In this document: piece after piece, positions 15,705-23,498 of the stretch
Position numbering within the stretch: position 1 is the first letter of the stretch
Layout of the letters: every line of letters begins with the position of its first letter
NCBI GenBank assembly: GCA_944320295.1
Contig: CALUGY010000031.1
Location: 1-64,000 of the forward strand
DNA: 64,000 nucleotides
Reading direction: 5' to 3'
DNA from: an uncultured Bacteroides sp.
GTDB taxonomy: Bacteria > Bacteroidota > Bacteroidia > Bacteroidales > Bacteroidaceae
The notes under the pieces: generated by a model
The model's database searches: none
Seen by the model: only the letters and a program-made list of their open reading frames with translations
Told to the model about the DNA's origin: nothing
Translations under genes and position numbers: made by a program

Positions 15705-16934
15705 TTATGTCGGCAAACGTAGATAACATAGGTAGTACTTCTTCACTTTTTTCGACAGGAGGGAGACATTGAGCATGTCCGAAGCCTCGGCAATGGACTT
15801 GATGCTGCCGTCATTATAAAGTATGTCTATGCTGTCGTCGGCGGGATTGTACATGTTCCGTTCAATGCTGGAGGTAGAAACGAAGTACCGTGCCTCGTGC
15901 AGGGAGATGCCCAGATGCTTGCTGATTCGCATGACGAGCTCTTGTTTCTGCGCCTCGCCGAAGGGCTGATTGGATGTTTCCACTTTGAACAGCTTGCGCT
16001 GTACCATGCCTTCGCTCAGGGTGGACAATATCTTGTCGGGATGTTGGCTCCACACTTTGAGCGAGGTCCATATGTCATTGTCGTCCAGCTGGATGAAGTT
16101 TTCAAGGCAGGCAGGGTCTTGGGCGAACTCCTGCGGGGTGACTTTCCGGTAGAGGAAGAAGCGCAGGGCAGGGGAGGCGAACAGTTCCTCGCCCTGTGAG
16201 GCCAGCTCCTTGGCACGGCACAAGGCGGCGATGAGCATCCGTTCATAGGCCACCGATGTCTTGTGCAGGTACACTTGCCAGTACATGAGGCGGCGGGCGG
16301 TGAGGAAGTTCTCGATGGAGTAGATGCCCTTGGCCTCCACTACCAGATGGTCGTCCTTCACGTCGAGCATCTTGATGATGCGTGCCGAGCCTATGTTGCC
16401 CTCGGTGACGCCGGTGTAGAAGCTGTCGCGCCGCAGGTAGTCCAGGCGGTCCATGTCGAGCTGCCCGCTGACCAGCTGGTGCAGGAAGCGTTTGGGATAC
16501 TCGTCCTTGAAGATGCGGATGGCGAGCGTCAGCTGCCCGTTCATCTCGTGGTTCATGCGTTCCATGAGCATGAGCGAGACGGTTTCGTGCGAGACGCCCG
16601 GTACCAGCGTGTCTTCCAGCACATGCGAGAAGGGGCCGTGCCCTATGTCGTGCAGCAGGATGGCGGCCATGACGGCCTCGGCCTCGCTGTCGAAGATGAA
16701 GTTGCCCTTGGCCGTGAGGTGCTGGATGGCCTCGCTCATCAGGTAGAAGGCGCCGAGGGAGTGCTGGAAGCGTGTGTGCTGCGCGCCGGGATAGACCACG
16801 GACGAGAGGCCCAGCTGCTTGATGCGCGTGAGCCGTTGCAGCAGGGGGTGGCGCACGATGTCGTACAGCAGTCCCTTGGGTATGTTGATGAACCCGAACA
16901 CCGGGTCGTTGATGATTTTGCGTTCGTATGACAT
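15705..16934 (-). CDS. HD-domain phosphohydrolase (dGTPase-like)
   Basis: A 409-residue protein. HD-superfamily metal ligands are seen in RFQHSLGAFYL (about 54-64), ILLHDIGHGPFSH (about 92-104) and DMDRLDYLRRDS (about 160). The N-terminus (INDPVFGFINIP) matches the widespread HD hydrolases related to dGTP triphosphohydrolase and SAMHD1. The precise nucleotide or phosphate substrate is unknown. It starts 10 bp after obgE and both genes share the high GC of that block, unlike lpxD downstream. Confidence 0.88.
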   Translation of the reverse strand: MSYERKIINDPVFGFINIPKGLLYDIVRHPLLQRLTRIKQLGLSSVVYPGAQHTRFQHSLGAFYLMSEAIQHLTAKGNFIFDSEAEAVMAAILLHDIGHGPFSHVLEDTLVPGVSHETVSLMLMERMNHEMNGQLTLAIRIFKDEYPKRFLHQLVSGQLDMDRLDYLRRDSFYTGVTEGNIGSARIIKMLDVKDDHLVVEAKGIYSIENFLTARRLMYWQVYLHKTSVAYERMLIAALCRAKELASQGEELFASPALRFFLYRKVTPQEFAQDPACLENFIQLDDNDIWTSLKVWSQHPDKILSTLSEGMVQRKLFKVETSNQPFGEAQKQELVMRISKHLGISLHEARYFVSTSSIERNMYNPADDSIDILYNDGSIKSIAEASDMLNVSLLSKKVKKYYLCYLRLPT

Positions 16935-16944
16935 AGGCCCGTGG

Positions 16945-18123
16945 TTATTTCTCCTCCTCCCAGTCCTCCTCGTCGTCTTCGTACTCGAAGTCTTCGAGGT
17001 CTTCTATGTCGTCATCGTAGGTGGCGGAGAGGTCTTCGTCCTCGCCCTCGTCGGCCAGTTCGGCTTGCAGCAGGCCCAGGTCTTTGGGACGGTGGGCTAT
17101 GCTTTCTATCTTGCCCTCTATCTTGTTGCTCTCCTTGTTGAGTTCTTCCCAGAGGAGGTCTTTCAGCTGGTCGATGTGGAGGCCGGAGATGGCGGAGATG
17201 AACAGGTGGGGCACGCCTTGGGGCAGGGTGGGTTCCAGCTCGGCCATCAGTTCATCGTCCAGCATGTCGCACTTGGTGACGGCCAGCACGCGCTGCTTGT
17301 CCAGCATTTCAGGGTTGAAGTTGCGCAGCTCGTTGAGCAGGATGTTGTACTCGCGGGCAATGTCGTCCGAGTCGGCGGGCACCATGAACAGCAGCAGCGA
17401 GTTGCGCTCTATGTGGCGCAGGAAGCGCAATCCCAGCCCGCGGCCCTCGCTGGCCCCCTCGATGATGCCGGGTATGTCGGCCATGACGAACGACTTGCCG
17501 TCGCGGTAGGGCACGATGCCCAGGTTGGGCTCCATGGTGGTGAAGGGATAGTTGGCTATCTTGGGCTTGGCCGAGGAGACGGCGGACAGCAGGGTGGACT
17601 TGCCCGCGTTGGGGAATCCCACCAGTCCCACGTCGGCCAGCAGCTTCAGCTCCATGATGACGGTCATCTCCTGCATGGGTTCTCCGGGCTGCGCGAAGCG
17701 GGGCGCCTGCCGTGTGGCCGTGCGGAAGTGCCAATTGCCCAGGCCTCCGCGGCCGCCCTTGAGCAGGATGACCTCCTGCCCGTGCTCGGTCACGTCGCAC
17801 AGGTACTCGCCCGTCTCGGCGTTGTACACCACGGTGCCGCAGGGCACTTCGACCACCTTGTCCTCGCCGTCCTTGCCGAAGCTGCGGTTTTTCGAGCCGT
17901 TCTGCCCGTGCCCGGCCAAGATGTGGCGTTCGTAGCGCAGGTGCAGCAGCGTCCAGTAGTTGCGGTTGCCGCGCAGTATGACGTGTCCTCCGCGCCCGCC
18001 GTCGCCCCCGTCCGGCCCCCCGTTGGGCACATACTTGGCGCGCCGCATGTGCGTGGAGCCGCGCCCGCCCTTGCCCGAACGGCAATATATCTTCACGTAG
18101 TCTACAAAGTTCGATTCTGCCAT
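16945..18123 (-). CDS. obgE: Obg/CgtA GTPase
   Basis: A 392-residue ribosome-associated GTPase involved in large-subunit maturation and stringent control. The glycine-rich Obg fold (1-158, [25 protein letters not shown]) is followed by the G domain with G1 GFPNAGKST (about 167), G3 DIPGIIEGA (about 214) and G4 TKCDM. An acidic C-terminal tail (last 45 residues, rich in Glu and Asp) is typical for Bacteroidetes members. It heads the minus-strand run, with a -7 box about 43 bp upstream. Confidence 0.96.
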   Translation of the reverse strand: MAESNFVDYVKIYCRSGKGGRGSTHMRRAKYVPNGGPDGGDGGRGGHVILRGNRNYWTLLHLRYERHILAGHGQNGSKNRSFGKDGEDKVVEVPCGTVVYNAETGEYLCDVTEHGQEVILLKGGRGGLGNWHFRTATRQAPRFAQPGEPMQEMTVIMELKLLADVGLVGFPNAGKSTLLSAVSSAKPKIANYPFTTMEPNLGIVPYRDGKSFVMADIPGIIEGASEGRGLGLRFLRHIERNSLLLFMVPADSDDIAREYNILLNELRNFNPEMLDKQRVLAVTKCDMLDDELMAELEPTLPQGVPHLFISAISGLHIDQLKDLLWEELNKESNKIEGKIESIAHRPKDLGLLQAELADEGEDEDLSATYDDDIEDLEDFEYEDDEEDWEEEK

Positions 18124-18165
18124 AGCTGTATGATTTATGATGTGAAGCCCTTATCTAAGGCGGCG

Positions 18166-18173
18166 CAAAGATA
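18166..18173 (-). promoter_or_regulatory. -7 box upstream of obgE
   Basis: TATCTTTG on the minus strand fits TAnnTTTG. TTTG at 18200-18197 is 23 bp further upstream, slightly longer than the usual spacing. Confidence 0.6.
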
Positions 18174-18255
18174 CGAATAATTTCCGGCACGACCCACAAA
18201 GGGGGCTTGCATCCTTGCACGAGTGGGTGGAGATGCTTACCTTTGCAGGGCGGCT

Positions 18256-18322
18256 AAGCATCATCCCGGATGATGACTACTATCATTCCGGATGATGACT
18301 ACCATCATCCCGGATGATGATA
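18256..18322. repeat. Array D: three palindromic units with 22-bp period
   Basis: Core CATCATCCCGGATGATG, with centres at 18267, 18289 and 18311 (22 bp apart). The middle copy has one changed base (ATTCC). The array lies in the divergent gap between obgE and the HU-like gene, beyond the obgE promoter. The remaining bases of this 304-bp gap hold no recognisable gene. Confidence 0.85.
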
Positions 18323-18427
18323 GGCATGAATGAAGATGATTTGAAGCCGCTCCGGAACAACCGTCCTGGCACCCCTTCGTGGGGAGGCAGGGCAAGTATT
18401 CATTACTAAACATAGGAGGTTAATATC

Positions 18428-18832
18428 ATGGCATTTTACAAGAAACAGAAGCTGAGAGGAAAATGGTACCCGCGCTCGTCCACGGCGGGCGTGATGGATA
18501 CCGACGACGTGGCCAAGCGCATAGCCAGCATGTCTACCGTAAGCCCCGGCGACACCTACGCCGTGCTGCTGTCGCTGGGCCCCGTGCTGCGCGAACTCAT
18601 GTCGTTCGGCTACTCGGTGAAGCTCAAAGGCGTGGGCACGTTCTACCTGACGGGTGGCGCCGCGGGCCAGGGCGTGGACACTCCCGACGAGGTGAGCGGC
18701 GAGCAGTTCACCGAGCTGCGCGTGCGCTTCATCCCCGAATACCACCGCAACTCGCTCAACCGTGTGCTGGAGCGCACCCTCGTGCCCGAGCATGTGGAGT
18801 GGAAGGAGATGAAGGATACTGCCGAGAAATGA
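18428..18832 (+). CDS. HU-family DNA-binding protein, Bacteroidetes type
   Basis: A 134-residue protein of the HU/IHF-like group found in Bacteroidetes. It begins with the basic MAFYKKQKLRGKWYPR, and the beta-arm region includes VKLKGVGTFYLTGG. The longer N- and C-termini distinguish it from classical 90-residue HU. Probably a nucleoid or site-specific DNA-bending protein. A good Shine-Dalgarno-like AGGAGG lies about 10 bp before ATG, unusual here, where most starts have none. It sits directly beside palindromic array D. Confidence 0.85.
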   Translation: MAFYKKQKLRGKWYPRSSTAGVMDTDDVAKRIASMSTVSPGDTYAVLLSLGPVLRELMSFGYSVKLKGVGTFYLTGGAAGQGVDTPDEVSGEQFTELRVRFIPEYHRNSLNRVLERTLVPEHVEWKEMKDTAEK

Positions 18833-18866
18833 CACCCGACAGGGTGCGGATGCCGATTCTTTTCCG

Positions 18867-18874
18867 TACCTTTG
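18867..18874 (+). promoter_or_regulatory. -7 box upstream of udk
   Basis: TACCTTTG, 37 bp before the udk ATG, fits the consensus. It lies in the 79-bp gap after the HU-like gene. Confidence 0.55.
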
Positions 18875-18911
18875 TTCCGCTTGATTGTTTCACCCATAAA
18901 CGTATGATACC

Positions 18912-19517
18912 ATGCTGATAATAGGAATAGCAGGAGGCACCGGGTCGGGCAAGACCACCGTGGTGCAGAAGATAGTGGAGAGCCTTCCGGCAGGCGAGGT
19001 CGTGCTGTTGCCGCAAGATTCGTACTACAAGGACAGCAGCCATGTGCCCGTGGAGGAGCGGCAGAACATCAACTTCGACCACCCCGACGCCTTCGACTGG
19101 GAGCTGCTGTCGCGACAGGTGGCCATGCTGCGCCGGGGCGAGAGCATCGAGCAGCCCACCTACTCGTACCTGACCTGCACCCGCCAGCCGGAGACCATCC
19201 ACATAGAGCCGCGCGAGGTCATCATCATCGAGGGCATCCTGGCCCTGTGCGACCCCACGCTGCGCGACATGATGGACCTGAAAGTCTTTGTGGACGCCGA
19301 CCCCGACGAGCGGCTCATACGCGTCATCCAGCGCGACGTGGTGGAGCGGGGCCGCACGGCCGAGGCGGTCATGCAACGCTACACCCGCGTGCTGAAGCCC
19401 ATGCACCTGCAGTTCATCGAGCCTTGCAAGCGTTATGCCGACCTCATCGTGCCCGAGGGCGGCAACAACCAGGTGGCCATCGACATACTCACCATGTACA
19501 TCAAGAACCACTTATGA
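18912..19517 (+). CDS. udk: Uridine kinase
   Basis: A 201-residue enzyme that phosphorylates uridine and cytidine in pyrimidine salvage. It has the P-loop GIAGGTGSGKTTV (5-17), QDSYYKD (about 36), NFDHPDAFDW (about 52) and the lid segment RDVVERGRTAE (about 142). Length is normal for bacterial Udk. Its stop overlaps the start of mltF (ATGA at 19514), so the two are cotranscribed. Confidence 0.95.
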   Translation: MLIIGIAGGTGSGKTTVVQKIVESLPAGEVVLLPQDSYYKDSSHVPVEERQNINFDHPDAFDWELLSRQVAMLRRGESIEQPTYSYLTCTRQPETIHIEPREVIIIEGILALCDPTLRDMMDLKVFVDADPDERLIRVIQRDVVERGRTAEAVMQRYTRVLKPMHLQFIEPCKRYADLIVPEGGNNQVAIDILTMYIKNHL

Positions 19518-20911
19518 CGACGCTCCGCGCCATCCATGCCAAGCTTTGCGTGCTGCTCCTCCTGGCCTGTTGCCTGGCCGGGTGTGGCGGATGGAAGCAT
19601 GGTGCCCCGTCTCCGCCCGTCCGCGACCTGCAACAGATACGCGACAGCGGCGAGCTGGTGATGCTCACCCTGTACAGCTCCACTACCTATTTTATATATA
19701 GGGGGCAGGAGATGGGCTTCCACTACGAGCTGGCCCAGCAGTTTGCCAAGAGCCTGGGCGTGGACCTGCGCGTGGAGGTGGCCCGCAGCGTCCCCGAATT
19801 GTGCCGCAAGCTCCTCTCCGGCCAGGGCGACCTCATTGCCTATAACCTTCCCTTCAACAAGGACTGGACCGACAGCCTGACGTATTGCGGCGCGGAACGC
19901 ATCACCCACCAAGTCGTCGTGCAGTGTCCCCGTGGGCGCACCAAAGCCTTGCGCGACGTGACCGAGCTGGTGGGGAAAGACGTCTACGTGAAGCCCGGCA
20001 AATACTACCACCGCCTGCTGAACCTGGACCAGGAGCTTGGCGGAGGCATCCACATCCATGAAGTGACGAGCGACAGCATCGGGGTGGAAGACCTGATAGC
20101 CCAGGTGGCCCAAGGCCGGATGGCCTATACTGTGGCCGACGATGACATTGCCCGGCTCAACGCCACGTACTATCCGGGGCTGGACGTGCGGCTGGCCATC
20201 AGCTTCGACCAGCGCTCCTCGTGGGCCGTGCGGGCCAGCAGCCCGCAGTTGGCAGAGGCGGCCACGGCCTGGTACCGCGACAATGAGGCTTCTCCGGCCT
20301 ATGCGGCCAGCATGAAGCGATATTTTGAGCAGAGCAAGGCCGTGGCCTATTCGCCCATCCTCTCCCTGCGCGAAGGGAAAATCTCCTTGTACGACGACCT
20401 GTTCAAGGAATACGCCCCGCAGATAGGTTGGGACTGGCGTCTGCTGGCTTCGTTGGCCTATACGGAGTCCAACTTCGACACCACGGCCGTGTCCTGGGCC
20501 GGTGCCCGCGGCCTGATGCAGCTCATGCCCCGCACCGCCCGTGCCATGGGCATGCCCGAAGGCAAGGAGCACAATGCCGAGGAAAGCGTGAAGGCGGCCG
20601 TGGCCTATATCAAGATTCTTATGAGAAGCTTCAAGGATGTGCCGGAGGAGGAGCGTCCCTACTTTGTCCTGGCCGCCTACAATTCGGGCATAGGCCACAT
20701 ACAGGATGCCATGGCCCTCGCCGGGAAGTATGGCAAGGACAAGCATGTGTGGAAGGACAATGTAGAGAAGTACCTTATGCTGAAAAGCCATGAGGAATAT
20801 TTCAACGATTCTGTTTGCAAGTTCGGTTATTTCCGTGGAGTAGAGACCTATGACCTTGTAAAGGAAACCATAGAGCGTTTTGAACAATATAAGAAGAAAA
20901 TAGCGCAGTAA
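19514..20911 (+). CDS. mltF: Membrane-bound lytic transglycosylase F-like lipoprotein
   Basis: A 465-residue periplasmic lipoprotein. The N-terminal signal ends in the lipobox LAGC (about residue 21). Residues 40-270 resemble a family 3 solute-binding module, and 290-430 are the lysozyme-like SLT domain with catalytic Glu in LAYTESNFD and the motif ARGLMQLMP. It cleaves peptidoglycan glycan strands. The frame is open further upstream within udk, but the ATG overlapping the udk stop starts directly at the signal peptide. MltF architecture and length fit well. Confidence 0.92.
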   Translation: MTTLRAIHAKLCVLLLLACCLAGCGGWKHGAPSPPVRDLQQIRDSGELVMLTLYSSTTYFIYRGQEMGFHYELAQQFAKSLGVDLRVEVARSVPELCRKLLSGQGDLIAYNLPFNKDWTDSLTYCGAERITHQVVVQCPRGRTKALRDVTELVGKDVYVKPGKYYHRLLNLDQELGGGIHIHEVTSDSIGVEDLIAQVAQGRMAYTVADDDIARLNATYYPGLDVRLAISFDQRSSWAVRASSPQLAEAATAWYRDNEASPAYAASMKRYFEQSKAVAYSPILSLREGKISLYDDLFKEYAPQIGWDWRLLASLAYTESNFDTTAVSWAGARGLMQLMPRTARAMGMPEGKEHNAEESVKAAVAYIKILMRSFKDVPEEERPYFVLAAYNSGIGHIQDAMALAGKYGKDKHVWKDNVEKYLMLKSHEEYFNDSVCKFGYFRGVETYDLVKETIERFEQYKKKIAQ

Positions 20912-20988
20912 CTCTCCTTTCCTCTTCGTTGGATGCCACATTTTATTGAAATTAATTTTATCTTTGCCCAACAAAATAATAGAGCCTG

Positions 20989-21378
20989 ATGGAAATTAAA
21001 CGACTTCATGGGACGGACAAGGAATTGTATTATTGGGTGGCACCCTTGGTGATGAATCCGGAGGTGCTGAGGAAGAATTACAATTTTCCATTCCGTACAT
21101 CGGAACACTTTGAGTGGTTCGTCGCGATAGACGGGGATAAAGTTTGCGGATTCATGCCGGTAGAACATAAACGCAGCGAGGCCGTAATCAACAATTATTA
21201 TGTGCAGAACAAGGATTCGGACGTGCTGGGCTTGTTGTTGCAGGAAGTGTTGCGTGTGTTGAATTCCAAAGAGCAGCTTTCGGTTGTCAGCTTCTTGGAA
21301 GATGCTTCCCTGTTTGCAGAAAGCGGCTTTGTGGAGACCAAGAAGTGGACCCGATATGTAAAGATGACAAAAGAATGA
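20989..21378 (+). CDS. GNAT-like protein, first gene of an IbrA/IbrB-type cassette
   Basis: A 129-residue protein. The pattern of a short beta pair (WFVAIDGDKVCGFMPVE), a helix and the ending FAESGFVETKKWTRYVKM resembles a small GNAT acetyltransferase fold. The acetyl-CoA binding loop is not a clear R/Q-x-x-G-x-G/A, so enzymatic activity is uncertain. Its stop overlaps the start of the PP-loop gene (ATGA), and the third gene overlaps in the same way. Base composition is lower in GC than udk and mltF before it. Confidence 0.6.
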   Translation: MEIKRLHGTDKELYYWVAPLVMNPEVLRKNYNFPFRTSEHFEWFVAIDGDKVCGFMPVEHKRSEAVINNYYVQNKDSDVLGLLLQEVLRVLNSKEQLSVVSFLEDASLFAESGFVETKKWTRYVKMTKE

Positions 21379-22670
21379 AACCGGAAGAGTGCAAGAACGT
21401 GTATGAATTGGCGCAAGAGCGTCTGGCACTTATATTTAGAGATTTCGACAATATATGCGTTTCTTTCTCCGGGGGGAAAGACAGCGGTCTGCTCTTGAAT
21501 TTGTGCATAGACTACATACGGACCCATAACCTGAAACGTAAGTTGTGTGTGTTCCACATGGATTATGAGATACAGTACAAGCATACCATAGACTATGTGG
21601 ATAGGACATTGCATTCCAATCAAGACATCCTTGAGGTATACAGGGTTTGCGTGCCGTTCAAAGTGGCAACCTGCACGTCTATGTATCAAAGCTATTGGAG
21701 GCCTTGGGACGATGACTTGAAGGACATCTGGGTCAGGGAACTGCCTGCGGATGCCATGACAAAGGAGGATTTCTCGTTTTTCAAGCCCGAAATGTGGGAC
21801 TATGACTTCCAGATGTATTTCGCCCAATGGCTGCATAAGAAGAAGGATGCCGCCCGTTCATGCTTCCTTATCGGCATACGGACTCAGGAGAGCTTCAACC
21901 GTTGGAGGAGCATCCACCTGAACAGGAAGTACCAGATGTATCACAAATATCGCTGGACATCGAAGATAGGTTTCGACATTTATAACGCTTATCCCATATA
22001 CGACTGGAAGACAACCGACATTTGGACTGCTAACGGCAAGTTCAAGTATGACTATAACCATTTGTACGACTTGTACTATCAGGCGGGAGTGCCTTTGGAG
22101 AGACAGCGGGTGGCCAGTCCTTTCTTATGTGAGGCGCAAGACAGCCTGCGTTTATATAAAGCGATAGACCCTGACACGTGGGGGAAGATGATTGGGCGTG
22201 TGAACGGGGTGAACTTTACCGGCATTTACGGAGGCACGCGGGCCATGGGGTGGCAAAGCATCCGGCTGCCGAAAGGATATACATGGAAGAGCTTCATGCA
22301 GTTTCTGCTGTCCACCTTGCCTGAGGACACGCGGAACAACTATCTGCGCAAGCTGACCGTGAGCACCGAGTTCTGGCGCACCAAGGGAGGATGCCTGGCC
22401 GATGAAACCATACAGCGGCTGCGAGATGCGGGGGTGTCTCTCGAGGTGATGAGTTCGACGAATTACAAGACCACGAAGAAACCCGTACGGATGGATTACC
22501 TGGACGACATCAACATCCCGGAGTTCAAGGAAATCCCTACCTATAAACGCATGTGCATCTGTATCTTGAAGAACGACCATCAATGCAAGTACATGGGATT
22601 TGCCTTGACAAGAGAGGAGGCGCGCAGGCGTGATAAGATAATGGAGCAATTTAAAAACATGATGTTATGA
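21375..22670 (+). CDS. PAPS-reductase-like PP-loop ATPase, DUF3440/IbrA type
   Basis: A 431-residue protein of the adenine-nucleotide alpha-hydrolase fold. The PP-loop SFSGGKDSG lies near residue 33, followed by a helical and C-terminal region typical of DUF3440 proteins (IbrA). PAPS-reductase catalytic cysteine motifs are not evident, so it is unlikely to reduce sulfate; it may adenylate a target. The start at 21375 overlaps the previous stop, and the stop overlaps the ParB-like start. Such pairs occur on phages and islands and were described in E. coli as regulators of immunoglobulin-binding proteins. Confidence 0.82.
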   Translation: MKPEECKNVYELAQERLALIFRDFDNICVSFSGGKDSGLLLNLCIDYIRTHNLKRKLCVFHMDYEIQYKHTIDYVDRTLHSNQDILEVYRVCVPFKVATCTSMYQSYWRPWDDDLKDIWVRELPADAMTKEDFSFFKPEMWDYDFQMYFAQWLHKKKDAARSCFLIGIRTQESFNRWRSIHLNRKYQMYHKYRWTSKIGFDIYNAYPIYDWKTTDIWTANGKFKYDYNHLYDLYYQAGVPLERQRVASPFLCEAQDSLRLYKAIDPDTWGKMIGRVNGVNFTGIYGGTRAMGWQSIRLPKGYTWKSFMQFLLSTLPEDTRNNYLRKLTVSTEFWRTKGGCLADETIQRLRDAGVSLEVMSSTNYKTTKKPVRMDYLDDINIPEFKEIPTYKRMCICILKNDHQCKYMGFALTREEARRRDKIMEQFKNMML

Positions 22671-23272
22671 GCGGAGGAAGAGCGAAGAAAATCCAATGTA
22701 AAGAGGACGAGGAGATGGTGCCGAGTGCCGACTTCAAAAGCCCGGTGTATAACGTGCGCGCCGTCCCCATCGAGAAAATAAAGGCCAATGACTATAATCC
22801 GAACGTGGTGGCCCCGCCTGAAATGCGCCTGTTGGAAATTTCCATCTGGGAGGACGGTTACACCATGCCTTGCGTGTGCTATTACGACGAGGAGGAGGAC
22901 AAGTACATTCTGGTGGACGGATTCCACCGCTATCGAGTGCTGAAGACCTCCAAACGGGTGTATGAACGCGAACACGGCCTGCTGCCCGTGGTGGTGATAG
23001 ACAAGGATTTGTCCAACCGCATGGCCTCCACCATCCGTCACAACCGTGCCCGCGGAACGCACAATATCGAGCTGATGAGCAACATCGTGACGGAACTGGA
23101 CCATGCCGGAATGAGCGACGAATGGATTATGAAACACATTGGCATGGACCGTGACGAATTGCTTCGCCTGAAGCAGATTTCCGGCTTGGCCGACCTGTTT
23201 GCCGACAATGCTTTCAGCGTCCCGACCGACAAGGACGACGGTCTTGACAGTATCCTAGAACCGGAATACTGA
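22667..23272 (+). CDS. ParB-like N-terminal domain protein, IbrB type
   Basis: A 201-residue protein with a ParB/sulfiredoxin-like domain: VRAVPIEKIKANDYNPN (about 31), ILVDGFHRYRVLK (about 80) and IRHNRARGTHN (about 122, the R-x-x-R type loop), then a helical segment. There is no separate ParB HTH and no ParA partner, so plasmid partition is unlikely. Like IbrB it is translated with the PAPS-reductase-like gene (ATGA overlap). Some ParB-fold proteins bind CTP or ATP and act as nucleases or kinases; which applies here is unknown. Confidence 0.82.
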   Translation: MSGGRAKKIQCKEDEEMVPSADFKSPVYNVRAVPIEKIKANDYNPNVVAPPEMRLLEISIWEDGYTMPCVCYYDEEEDKYILVDGFHRYRVLKTSKRVYEREHGLLPVVVIDKDLSNRMASTIRHNRARGTHNIELMSNIVTELDHAGMSDEWIMKHIGMDRDELLRLKQISGLADLFADNAFSVPTDKDDGLDSILEPEY

Positions 23273-23315
23273 TTCCTCGCCTTCTGGTAATAACTTTATA
23301 CATGATACCTTTGTT

Positions 23316-23385
23316 TTCCCTTGGTGGCCACCAAGGGGGTGTCAAGGTGGCCACCTCGACATGCCCAAGGTGGCCACTAAGGGAC
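23316..23385. repeat. Array E: three palindromic units with 23-bp period
   Basis: Core AAGGTGGCCACCTT with centres at 23327.5, 23350.5 and 23373.5 (23 bp apart). The first copy extends to CTTGGTGGCCACCAAG. The array occupies the convergent gap between the ParB-like gene and the AddB-like gene. No other feature is seen in 23273-23498. Confidence 0.85.
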
Positions 23386-23498
23386 ATTCTTGTTAGCCTG
23401 TATGGCAACAGATTGTATATCAATAGTTTGGTAGAGGCATGTATTTGTAATGGCTGTAGTCTCTTTTCTTTACAATATATTCCTGCCCGCCACATCGT

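Noticed and set aside
19433..20974. Long minus-strand frame opposite mltF
   Set aside because: It mirrors a high-GC coding region with known domains on the plus strand and has no recognisable motif of its own.
22667..23272. Plasmid partition system (ParB)
   Set aside because: No ParA partner, no parS-like repeats tied to it and no ParB-type HTH; the paired PP-loop gene fits the IbrA/IbrB type instead.
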